Below, piece after piece: positions 46,839-57,229 of a stretch of DNA of 64,000 nucleotides. This stretch comes from Gnetum montanum (taxonomy: Eukaryota; Streptophyta; Gnetopsida; Gnetales; Gnetaceae). Under the pieces are notes generated by a model. The model made no database searches. It was not told the DNA's origin and saw only the letters and a list, made by a program, of their open reading frames with translations. Where the stretch lies: positions 184,123 through 248,122 of the forward strand of contig MNCI01002294.1 in assembly GCA_015680685.1 (NCBI GenBank). The letters are read 5' to 3'. The translations under genes were made by a program, and so were the position numbers. Numbering within the stretch: the first letter of the stretch is position 1; every line of letters starts with the position of its first letter.

Positions 46839-48176
46839 GTGCTCATGATCGTGGATTGTACTATAATGGTGTTGATTGTTAATGTTGGATTTTTACCTTT
46901 GATTTTCAATGTTGATACTAAGATATGGTTCTTTTGATAAAACAGGTAATGAGTCTACGTCATCCATTCCTCCATTCAACTCTATGGTCTCCCTTGTCTT
47001 GGAAATGTACCCTTTTTCTAAATAAAATTGTTAATGAATTGATGACTTGGTATTCTTTAAACTAAGGACTCAATGGTTGAAAAGGGTGTGACTTAAAGGG
47101 GATTTGACACACTTGTGCTGGCTATTCTCTTGGGCACTTGGATGCTTTTTGTGGGTTTTTCTCCATTCCACCATTGACTAAACATTAGGAAGTCGAATGA
47201 ATTAAATAAGTCTTTGCATGGTGTGGTTCTCATGATAAAAAATGGTGAGAATTCAAAGCACACCCCTTAGACATAATAATGAAATATGGGCTACAAGCAT
47301 TGGTTATGGTACTAGAAAGACATGTTACCCATGCCTGAAGGTTCCCTATAACTAAGGCCATTTCTCACTTCCTACTGCTCTATCTTTCTCTCCTTGGAAT
47401 GGTGATGACTCTATGAATGCATTCTTGTTGCTTCAAGAGGATGGGTTGGTCAAATGTATTGATGTGAGGTCACTGAATGTAGTTTGTTTGAATCCATATT
47501 TAGAATGAATTTTGTTCAGTCATTGTAACCATCTAATACACAAGGGACTTTACACAACCTTTCTCTTGGGATTTCATTCCATTTTCTCCTATCCTTCCAT
47601 ATTTCTTTCCATATTCCACCTCATTGCTAATTTTATGATTAGTCTATGTCTTGGTTGAGGCATTGTTTGTCTTTGGCAACGTCTTGTGGGTAAGTTCTTA
47701 ACCATTGTTCCATGCATCATTCCTAGAGCCTATGAACTCTTTGGTTTGTGGGTCTATCAGGGCATAAAAGGCATGAGTCTGCTTTGGGGAGGACCCACTG
47801 ACATTCCTTTATGGTACAATTATTAAGTTCTTTCCCTTAAACATTCTTTAAAATCAACCATTTCTTGTTTCATCCCCATCCATGACATCCATTTTATTGG
47901 CTTCACCATTTTTATTTCTCTTATCTTTCTTGTTCCTATATTATTTCCACCCTATTACTATTGGAGGTTCACTCTTAGTCATGGTGGCCCTATCACAAAT
48001 TTTTTCATTCTATTACCTATCTCACCCCTACACCTTGGGTAGTTGTTAGTTAAAAACCTCTAACCCAGTATCTTCCATACCCACAACCCAGCCAAGGTAC
48101 TTCATATCGAGGTAAGGTATCAACTACATTGTATCTTATCTATCCTTGCTAATTCATGACTGTGTTGTGTGTGCAG
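46839..48176 (+). other. Post-integrase spacer of element D
   Basis: No supported ORF. Homologous in patches to the B and C spacers (CTAGAAAGACATGTTACCCA at 47309, CTTCAAGAGGATGG at 47432). Its last 65 bp are intron-like: GAG then GTAAGG at 48112, TGCTAATTC near 48148, and TTGTGTGTGCAG ending at 48176. Confidence 0.65.
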
Positions 48177-48578
48177 ATGGAAACCATACGAACAATGGAT
48201 TGGGATAGGAGGGAGCACTCGGGATGGACTAGAGCGGGAATAGTTATGCAAGGAATAAGCTTTATCACATGGCTATGGATAAACAATGGAATGCACATTT
48301 CTGAAATCGGCAACAACACACCTCATTCTCATTTCTCTCTCTCTTTCTCTTCAAGTTGTCAAATGAGGGTCTGGATGTCATCTATGTATATTGTTCATCA
48401 TAATGGTTATGAACACCAATGCTGTAATATGTTTATAGATCCGTTCACTGGGCACTTTGAGTCTGTCACCCATGTCACCATCAATTTTCATTCAGTCAAT
48501 AATCCCATACCTTCCAAATATTTTTTAAGGAACTCGAGCATGAGTTTTCATTCAGTCATGGGGTATGATGAACCATGA
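48177..48578 (+). CDS. Short 3' ORF of element D, conserved with B
   Basis: Open from ATG 48177 to 48578, so it runs into the LTR. The N-terminal 75 or so codons match the B ORF (TMDW, HSGWTRAG, WLWINN, CQMRVWMSSM). It is in the position of the env-like ORF of A, C and E but not similar. The function is unknown. The ATG immediately follows a good acceptor-like CAG. Confidence 0.45.
   Translation: METIRTMDWDRREHSGWTRAGIVMQGISFITWLWINNGMHISEIGNNTPHSHFSLSFSSSCQMRVWMSSMYIVHHNGYEHQCCNMFIDPFTGHFESVTHVTINFHSVNNPIPSKYFLRNSSMSFHSVMGYDEP
48548..48565 (+). other. Polypurine tract of element D
   Basis: TCATTCAGTCATGGGGTA, one G shorter than in the other elements, directly before the 3' LTR. Confidence 0.88.
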
Positions 48579-49370
48579 TATCAGGGCCGCGATATCGAGT
48601 CTGCAATATTGGAGCTCACCAAGCAATATCGAGCATCCAATGTTAGGACCTGCCTCATTGCCTATAAATAAGAGGTGGGTGCGCTTGGTTTGCATAGTTA
48701 GTCTTACCCAAACTCTTGTAGTTTTCCTTCCTTAGAGTTAGAATTATTTTTGAGTGCCCGTAGTAGAAGTCATAAAGTGAATGGATCTTTATTCAAGAAT
48801 TGTGTACCTGAGCACACCTTGTGGTTGAAAATAAATATGAACTTTGTGATAAACCTTGCAGCATTCAAAATAGCTTATTTAATGTTATTTAATGCTTTCC
48901 TTAGTTAATTAATGTTCTCTCTCTCACCTCGTTAACTCTCCCAAGTAAGCACACTTGGTACGACCACTTCAAGCATGCGTGAACACTTGGTAACCCAATA
49001 ACGATTAGCATTTGTAATCCCAGTAGTGTTGCATTGGTTTAGGATGTGTACAGCAAGTGGGAATAGATGTTGATGTTAGGACTAGTTAGAGCATAGTCGA
49101 TTTGTTAAATTAAATTAGTTACTTAATTAGTTCACTTCTTCCTTTGTAGCACCAAGACATAAAACATCAGAAAATATATAAAAATCATATACCTAAAGTT
49201 TGCTTAACCATACAATCATGCTATACGAATAAGCTTGGGAAGACAACGATTGACTAACCCGTTTGGGTTATGTAAAGGTGCATAAGCACTTAGTCTTTGA
49301 AATTCGACCGAATCATGCATGTATGCTTGTATTCATATGGTTGAGCATAGGGATACCTTGCCACTCATCA
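48566..49370 (+). repeat. 3' LTR of element D
   Basis: 805 bp, TGATGAACCATG to CCACTCATCA. TATA box 48663-48670. U3 has GATATC and ATATTG/ATATCG motifs. The right flank is AAGAC. Confidence 0.94.
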
Positions 49371-49375
49371 AAGAC

Positions 49376-50736
49376 CTATCCTTTTGATAATACATGTGCC
49401 TTGGCTATTGAGAATATTAGTAGTGAGGCTATTACCAAGACTTAGTAATGGGTGAAGCATTTAGGGTAATAAGGATGATCTGATGATAGTAGTGAGGTTA
49501 TTCCAAGACCTATTGGTATATTCCTTTGGAAATGAGGATAACCAAAAGCTAGGCTTTGAATATGCCTAGATAACATATATATTCTTTAGATTGTTGGAAA
49601 CTTTTTGGTATTTTTGGACCTTAAAACATTTTTGAATATTTCACTAGAAACCTTTATCTAGCTTATATCATAAGACTTTTGACCTAGTATATTTATGCTC
49701 CATGAAGAGAATAGTAAAAAAACCTTTCTTATTTGAGGGGTTTTGACTCCTGAATTTCGATGTAGAGATCCTAGAGTAGCTATGGAAACATTGAAAGAGG
49801 AACATAGGACGAAAGTTGGATCAATTCTGCATAAGATGGATCCTCTAAGCTTGAAAAATACTTTTTGTGTATTTTGTAATTTTGTAAAATGGAAACCTTA
49901 TATGCATTTTGGATACTTGAGCCATGTACATATTTTTATGAATAAATAAAAAGGTGTGATAGATATGAAATTGTCATCTACACCATTTGGTCTCTAACAT
50001 TGCAAGGATCATTTTTCATTTTGGTGCATGTTATATGTTCAAGAAAAAAATTAATATTATTTATTATATAGCAATATTTTATTTAATTATTATTTAATTT
50101 GATAGATTTTAACTACAAATATCTTTATTTCTAGATATCTAATTAAGATGAAACAAGTGTCATTGGGATCATAATTTTACGTACTACTTTATGATGCAAC
50201 TAGTTAAATTTTCTTGACATCTACATTTTTGTGGCTATGAAAATATCTATTTTTTATTAGATAAATTTTTTTAATTATATAAGTGAGTAATATAAATTTT
50301 TCATATTTTGTTATTCTACTATATTTATGCTTCTATTTAATAATCTTATCTATTTTATGACTTCATTTTAAACTCGTAAATCAATGTTAAATCCATATTC
50401 TTGGGAGTTTTGTAATACTTCTATTAGTTTTTCATAAGATATTTATAGATAATTCATAAGGATTTTATAGGAACCTTTCTATAAACATGTGGTTACAAGT
50501 CTAGATCAACAAAATAAATCATTAAGAATAAGAATAATAATTACTTTATTCAAGTAATTAATGTTTTCCTAGAAGAATATATGCTAAGCAATTTAAAAAA
50601 TGAGTAAAGTTTGTAAAATGAAATCATATACTCATACTCATTGTACTTAAGATTATTAATCTTTTAGAAAATTTGAAGAAAAATATGAAGATGCTCTTCC
50701 ATATCATTAAGATGGTAGACGTAAGTTTTTTGTTTT
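49376..50736. other. AT-rich DNA right of D
   Basis: No LTR end, repeat array or convincing coding similarity. Short open frames at 49263-49445 and 49743-49949 show no motif I recognise. Probably old retrotransposon sequence related to the RNase H remnant to the right. Confidence 0.45.
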
Positions 50737-51260
50737 TTGTTTGAAGATCCTTCATCATTAGGAAGAGATAAAAACATTAACAAAATTTTAGGAGTTGAAA
50801 CCATAAAATATGAACCCACTTTTGATAATGATCAAACATCTATTAATCAAAAAGATGATTCTTTAGATTATAAAAACCTAAACACATGGATATTAAGGGT
50901 AGATGGAACATCTTCTAATAAGGATGCAGAGTGGTTAGCATGGTCATACTGTAAGGTAAAGTTTCTATTCTTACAATGGTTCATTTCAAGCAACCAATGA
51001 TGAATAAAATAGTCGAATATAAAGCTCTTATCCATGAAGTTAAATTTTGTCAATACTCTGCTTTGGAAAAACTAAAAATTTATAGTAATTCTAAAATTAT
51101 AGTAAATCAAATAATTATGATAATAGGAATCTAACAATAAAGCTTATGAAGGATATTTTATTGAACTATTTAAAGAATTTGATTAAGTTTCAATTGATCA
51201 CATGTTAAGAAAAGAGGATTATATTCCTAATGCATTGGCTTGAATATCAACTATGATAAA
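50737..51260 (+). pseudogene. Tat-type second RNase H remnant
   Basis: NTWILRVDGTSSNKDA (about 50877) matches the first catalytic-Asp strand of the plant RNase H (RVT_3) family. It is followed, after a frameshift, by VEYKALIHEVKF (the usual EYEALI helix) and KIYSNSKIIVNQI (usual GDSxLVVxQ, catalytic Asp lost). A DHMLRKEDYIPNALA end (usual HVPRExNxxADALA) follows. Such an extra RNase H is characteristic of the Tat lineage of gypsy elements. Not part of the Athila-like group. Confidence 0.7.
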
Positions 51261-51429
51261 TATTCATTTTTGATATAATGTTTGGTACTTGTTTGATAAC
51301 TTACATATAAAAACTCATGAAATACTAAAAAATACTAATTCAAAAACATTAAATGAAATAAAAATAATTCTAATTTAAAATAAAGGACAACAATATTATA
51401 TTAAAATAGGATTTCATTTACATGCAAAT

Positions 51430-52231
51430 TAATGAGGTGCAAGCAATCCCAATGCCCAACCATACAAATCATGAGTGTATGCAAGTGACCTTATCATAAT
51501 CCATGGTCTAGACAAGCATTGCACCTAGATAGCTAAGCATTCAATAGCAATTCTTTATCTTCCCAATTATACTCATGTGACTCTTACTGAGTATAGTTAA
51601 ATATAAATGAGGCATATAATAGATGATATTATACGATTATTAAAACATTAATAATCTAAATTATCTAATCTAAGTGTAAGAAGTAAATCTATTCTAGCCT
51701 AAGTGATAAGCATTTGTTCCTAGCTTGCTAGATAAATCTTGAACTTATGCTAGCATTAATAGGTTACCAAGTATCCATTGGTAGGTATACTAAGTGACAT
51801 ATTACTAAGATTACTAAACCTTAGCATATTTATGCTCAAAGCTAGTTGTATTCATTCCACATACATTTTATATATGAAAACGTAAATAATTAACTCAGTG
51901 CATAGGAAAATTAAAGATTAACTAAGTTACATTAAATGTAAATTTCAACTATATCAAGATGCTATAATGAATAGGAATTAATTTCAATCTTCTTACCATT
52001 CATGGATGGTGTCTAAGTACAATCAATTCAAATAAGACTATACAATTAAGTTAAATCTATGACCTGGGAACTTACTAATAAATTTTAACTTCTATAAAAT
52101 GAAACTACAAAAGTTCTATTACTATAGAATTAAAAATGTTGCATTTAATATAGTAGGTAACTAGTATTTATAGACTTCACCACCCTTGGATATGTTGTAT
52201 CTACAACATTATATGAAATTGTATACCATCA
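51430..52231 (-). mobile_element. Solo LTR M (old, minus strand)
   Basis: On the plus strand it reads TAATGAGGTGCAAGC to TATACCATCA and aligns along its length with reversed LTRs such as E's. Flanks are CAAAT (51425-51429) and CAATT (52232-52236), an imperfect duplication. No polypurine tract or primer site adjoins it. It is much more diverged than S. Confidence 0.7.
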
Positions 52232-52366
52232 CAATTATGAAATTATTACATAGGTTTAATTTTGTTCTAGCTTGATCATAAAAAGACCTCAAAACCTTTA
52301 GTCCTCTTGTGATAACATATATGATATCTCTCAAGCCAGAAACTACATGTTTGGTGAACAAAAAAC

Positions 52367-52395
52367 AAAAAAAAAAAAAAAAAAAAAAAATAAAN
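52367..52395. other. Poly(A) run ending in an assembly gap
   Basis: 24 A followed by TAAA and one N (52395). The contig probably broke in the homopolymer, so order and distance of sequences left and right of it are uncertain. Confidence 0.85.
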
Positions 52396-52429
52396 CATTA
52401 ACCCTAAAATAGAACTGTTATTGAAGGTA

Positions 52430-52902
52430 AAAATTAATAGATTACTAGAATTTAAAATTATTTTTCCTATAATACATTTTACCTAGATCTTAAATCTAGT
52501 ACTAGTTAGAAAGAAAACATGATTATACATGAGTTTTCACAACCTTAATACTTATTGATTTAAAGGTAATTATTTAGTTCTTCTTATGCACAATTTGTTA
52601 CAAATTATAAATGGCACACAAATGCATTTATTTTTAAATGAATATTATATTTATAATGAAGTTTTTAAAAATAAAAATGATAAACATAAGACTATCTTTA
52701 AAATAAAATAAGGAATCATTTAATTTGCTAGAATTTCTTTTTGTTCTTTTAACACTAGTTCTACTTTTCAAAGAGCAATTAATAAAACATTTAAGGGTTT
52801 GATTAAAATGAGCATGGTTATTTATTTAGATAATTTAATACTTTTTTTTAAGGATAGAGATACTCATTTTATAGATCTTAAACATAAATTTATGAATAGT
52901 TA
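52430..52902 (+). pseudogene. Tat-like reverse transcriptase remnant
   Basis: Blocks in order: FIFPI-like IIFPIIHFT, LVLVRKKT, FHNLNT, KTIFKIK, FARISFC, STFQRAINKTFKGLIK, then MVIYLDNL at 52814-52837 (usual VYLDDI, second Asp lost), FFKDRDTHFIDLKHKF. The order fits a gypsy RT of the Tat type and differs from the FMDD group. It is cut off by LTR H at 52911. Confidence 0.8.
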
Positions 52903-52910
52903 ATTTTTCA

Positions 52911-53745
52911 TGTGTGACATTGCATCCACAATATTATAGCTATGATATTGTATATTTTTATACAATATTGCAACTACAATACATTTGAAATAGCTAAAGT
53001 CTATAAATACCATCCACCTGTCATATTAAATACATAATTTAATCACTAATGTAGTAAAGACCTTACAATTTGATTATGTAGAAATTAGAAATAGTTAGCA
53101 AGTGATCACATCATGCATTTGATTTAATAGATGAAGTCTTATTTAAGTGATCTTGTACTTAGACATAGTTCATAACAAAAATAATATTGATATTGAATCA
53201 TCTTCATTGTAGCACTTTGATTTATATTAAAGTTTACTTTTAATGTAATTTATATTCTTATGCACAAAGCTTAATGTTTACTTTAACATAAATTTAGTTA
53301 ATAATTTACTCTTCATTACAGGACATGTTGAAATAAGCATGACCACTTTGAGTATAACATATTTTCTCTTAGTAACCTAGTAACATTAATGCTTGGTTAA
53401 CCTAACAACACTATGTTTTGTAGTCCTAGTAGTAAGTATATGCATTCAAAACATGTACAACAAGTCAGAATGGATGCTCATCACTTAGGATATACTAGAA
53501 TTTTCTTATCATACTTAGATTAAAATAGGTTATATTTTTATATTTTTATATAGCCAAAAAAACATCAATGATTATATGTTTCAATTATAGTTAACTAGTA
53601 TAGGTATAAGTGGGAAGACAACAACTTGTGATTATGGTTAACTATCTAGATACTTTGATAGTCTAATCTACATATTATGATTAGGTCACCCACAAATGCT
53701 TATGATTTATATGGTTAGGTGTAGTGACTACATTATTATTCATCA
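52911..53745 (+). repeat. 5' LTR of element H
   Basis: About 835 bp. The start (TGTGTGACATTGC) is inferred from length, while the end ATTATTCATCA is clear because the primer site follows. TATA box 53002-53009 with ATATTG motifs upstream. Confidence 0.78.
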
Positions 53746-53746
53746 T

Positions 53747-53764
53747 TAGTGTCATTACTGGAGA
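53747..53764 (+). other. Primer-binding site of element H
   Basis: TAGTGTCATTACTGGAGA, a strongly decayed tRNA-Asp-type site; the differences from the expected sequence are mostly transitions. Confidence 0.7.
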
Positions 53765-54977
53765 TTGATGCTAGTAATCTAGATTAGTTTCAATTACTCA
53801 TGATCAATTTATAACTCAAATATTTATCACTTGAAAAAATATATAATAGTACTATTTCATTAAGACACACAAAGTAATCCAAAATATCTTCTTATTGAGC
53901 CAATTCCTTACCTACTAATAGTTCTATAAGGGAAAATGATAGAGTAATAAGAAATGATGTAATGCGTCCTATTAAGTCAAGGTCATATACTAGCATTTGG
54001 ATCCTTACCATTTAAGTTTTAATTTCATTCTTCACCTAGACGAATAGATGAAATGGAGGAACTTGGAAGCTAATACTATGTTGTCATATAATCATTTAGC
54101 TCCATCAATGCTTATGGCAACATTATGAAAGTCAAATTGGAATTAGCTATAGGTGGATACAAGGTAGCCAATGAAATGTCTAGGCCCTATCAGTGTATTG
54201 AGGTTCAACTTCAAAAAGATCATTTCATGGAGGCATATCATGAAGCACTTAAGGAAAGTGAGGCTACCAATTTTTGATTTTATGATCCATAAATGAAGAT
54301 TGAAAGACCACAAAATTTCAAGTCTCGGCATCTTGACTACAAATTTGGCTAAGTGTCAAAATGATGGCACTTTGACCAAATTTTTCTAAGTGTTGAGTGT
54401 AGTCAACCCTAACTACCAAATTTGCAAAAAAATTTCAAAGTGTTAGAATGATGCCACTTTTTACAAATTTTTCTAAGTGTCCAAAGTTAGCAAATTTTTC
54501 TAAGTGTTGGTGCTACGCTCCCTAGCATAGCTAGCATAGCATGCATGAAGGTCTATTTTGCAAAATTTTCTAAGTGTCAACAGCAATTGTAGAAATTTTT
54601 CTATGTTATGCTAGGCATTGTCGCTGTTACACTTGACATTATAGTTGCTACCCTTTGCTATGATCTAGAGCATAGCAAGCGTAGTCAACACACATATGGC
54701 TAGTTTTGTAGAATTTTCTAAGTGTTGTGCTATGCTCCCATTGCCCCTGCTATGCTCTAGAGCGTAGCCAGTGTAGCACACTTTTCAGTGACAAGTTTTG
54801 CTTGTGTGTCAAGCCAAAAGTTGTCAAGCTAGCTTAGCATGGAATAGGCATTTGGTAGATTTTCTAACTCCTGAGGCTACCCCTCTTGCTATGCTTCAGA
54901 GCGTAGCCAACATAGTAAGAATAAGGATTACAGTCTTCACCAAATTCTTCTAAGTATCCATGTTACACCCTATCCTC

Positions 54978-55245
54978 AGGGAGCATTCTATGTCCCACAC
55001 GTAACATGGGATGAGCATAACAGCCAGTGTCCCGTGTCTCGTACATAACATGGGATGAGTGTAGCAGCTAGCATCTTGTGTCCCACATGTAACATTGGAT
55101 GAGCATAGTAGCCAGTTCTCGTGTCCCACACATAACATGAGACAAGCATATCAACCAACATCTTATGTTCCGCATGTAATATGGGATGAGTGTAGTGACC
55201 AACATCTTGTGTTTCGCATGTAACATGGGATAAGCATAGTAGCTA
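54978..55245 (+). repeat. 44-bp tandem repeat, about six copies
   Basis: Units carry a conserved ACATGGGATGAGCATAG-like core, preceded by CTTGTGTCCCACATGTA and followed by a CAGCCAG or ACCAAC end. Copies differ at several positions each. Confidence 0.85.
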
Positions 55246-55498
55246 GAGTTAGAAAATTTTTTGAACTTTTTCTAGTCACCTCCAGATTTAGAAAATTTTC
55301 TAAATTTTTCTCATGGTCCCACCTACCGCATTGCCATGTGGCACTCGATCTACATTTTGGGCTAACCCTAGCCCTATAAATACCCTTGCACCACAATGTT
55401 TTAGGGGGTTGGCTTCCATTTTTTACCAGTGGGGTAGTTGGCACTTTCATTTGGCATTTGGCACTTTGGCATCTTGGCACTTAGCTCCGTGGTCCTAC

Positions 55499-55587
55499 GA
55501 GACCCAAAGCACACCACACTAGTAGAGAGGCATAGCTACACTNGAGACCCAAAGCACACCACACTAGTAGAGAGGCATAGCTACACT
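55499..55587. other. Assembly gap with 44-bp direct duplication
   Basis: 55499-55542 equals 55544-55587, with N at 55543. Same pattern as at 32381-32471. Confidence 0.9.
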
Positions 55588-57229
55588 ACATGGTACACTG
55601 TAGCCCTACAAAACATCGCACAGTACACCGCGATAGCCAACTTGGTAGGCATAGTTCATCACAGCAAGCACTAGACTTCATGACCCGACACCACTGAGAC
55701 TATGACTATGCTCCCACTACACTTGTTGTACACTGTGTACCTTTTGAGACCCTTTTGGAATTAGCTACACACCCCATTTTGGGGTGGTGCACTTCTCTTC
55801 TCAAATTCTATTGCATTTCTCAAGAATTTCTCTTCGGTATTCAACATAACATTTGTATTTTCTGACTTTTTCATATCTATTTGCACATTTACATCACTGT
55901 TCTCAGGCTGGGACACCCCGCTATGCTCTAGCTTAGCCAAACCCAATGCTAGCGCATAACACAGTATAAACCCTTCTCACACATGGTTGTTTTAACACCA
56001 TGTAAGTTCCTATATGATTGACAAGACTATTTAGGGCACCTCGTTTCTATTTCCTAGCACAACCCTCACATGGATTCAAGGTTAGGTTGTATGCCCACTG
56101 ACCTCTTAGTGTTCCAGCCATTGATTTTTTCGGTTGTTACAAAGATACTATTTATTATTTCAATGCAAATGAAATGACTAACTCATGGCTATGTTGAATC
56201 TTTTCAAGAAATCAAGGAAAGGGGAAAATAAGATCCAATACTAGGAGGATTCTAGGCCTAGGTCTTCTAGCGAATTACCTAGAGATAACCAAAGAGATAA
56301 TAGTGGGAGAGCTTGCTAGGATGGCTCTCCAAATTCTCCATCTTCCTCATCATTCTCATCATCAAGCTCAAACAAGGATGAATATAGATTAGAAAGAAGA
56401 TTCCAAGATGAAAAACCTTATGGAAAAAAGATTAGAACAGGGTTGGAGGCAAAGATGATAACCATGAACATGATAGAGATAAAGACTATGAACACCAACA
56501 TAAGAGAAGGTATAATAAATATCATAGGAAAGATCATAATAATGACAAAGATCATGATGAATATGATAATTATCATGAACCCTTGACTACCAAAAAAAGC
56601 ATGATTAACATGAGGAAAGTTGTTTATGTCCCAACTAGACACCAAAAGGATAGTCATGTCAAGCAATTTAACATGAATAATATTTCCAAATTTGAGGAAG
56701 GAAATACTACTGATTTGCAAGCCTTACATGATGTATATCCTATGCAACTATCAAGAATGACTAGGAAAAGCTCAAGCTATTCTAAGGATGTTCATAAAGG
56801 AAGCAGAGAGTTGGTACTAATTCCTGGAATAAGAATCCATCACAAGGTGGAGTATGATTCATGGATGGAAATAAGACAACCATGAGTCCCTTGATGCAAT
56901 GTTGGATAGATATTATTCATTGTTACATAAGTGCATAGGCCATGAATTTTATCAAAGAAAGTAGTTGAGATACATCATAGATGGGCTCAAAATCAAATTA
57001 AAAAAAATCTTATGGTTTATGCCAAAAGAAGACTATTAAAAATGAGATCTCATTAGATTAAAAATCTAATAGACCATGTAATCAAAGAAGAGGATGAACT
57101 CATAAAGAGAGTGTGTGCTGAGGAGTATAACAAGAATCCATCCCTTCAAAAGATGGATATTCATGCTTGTAAGAGAAGGAAAGTTGAGGGTTCAATAGAG
57201 GAGGCAATTCAACAAATAAGAAGGCACCT

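Larger units (their letters stand above)
40289..49370 (+). mobile_element. Element D: complete Athila-like gypsy element with RNase H deletion
   Basis: 9,082 bp, AAGAC duplication, LTRs of 756 and 805 bp, tRNA-Asp-type primer site and polypurine tract. From 41554 to about 44850 the gag-protease-RT reading lies in a single frame broken only by stop codons, so Gag and Pol were probably one polyprotein. RNase H is deleted. The long coiled-coil ORF of A, C and E is absent; a short ORF stands in its place. Confidence 0.95.
54340..56190. mobile_element. Unclassified repeat-rich insertion in H, possibly a solo LTR
   Basis: About 1.85 kb unlike the rest of the window and less AT-rich. It has many TTTTTCTAAGTGT copies (54380-54730), imperfect palindromes of type GCTATGCTCTAGAGCGTAGC, a 44-bp tandem array, and a CCCTATAAATACCC promoter-like box near 55372. 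One assembly gap with duplication lies at 55499-55587. The presence of a core promoter but no coding region suggests an LTR of another family. Ends and target duplication could not be fixed. Confidence 0.4.
53888..57220 (+). pseudogene. gag of element H (split by insertion, 3' end deleted)
   Basis: Start region ATATCTTCTTATTGAG stands for the ATGTCTTCTTCTCATAAG of relatives. The N-terminal module is visible to about 54140. After the insertion the gag linker resumes near 56195 (Ser-rich, near 56330) and the core is open at 56583-56885 (YVPTRHQKDSHVKQFNMNNI, LQALHDVY). The open part then shifts frame; YYSLLHKCIGH-like and IDGLK segments lie near 56910-56990. The coding similarity jumps at about 57221 to the segment after protease. 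Confidence 0.7.

Noticed and set aside
49743-49949. Open frame of 68 codons
   Set aside because: No recognisable motif, no conserved copy in the window, AT-rich background.
55313-55674. Open frames across the N at 55543
   Set aside because: One spans an assembly duplication and the region is repeat-rich, with no coding similarity.
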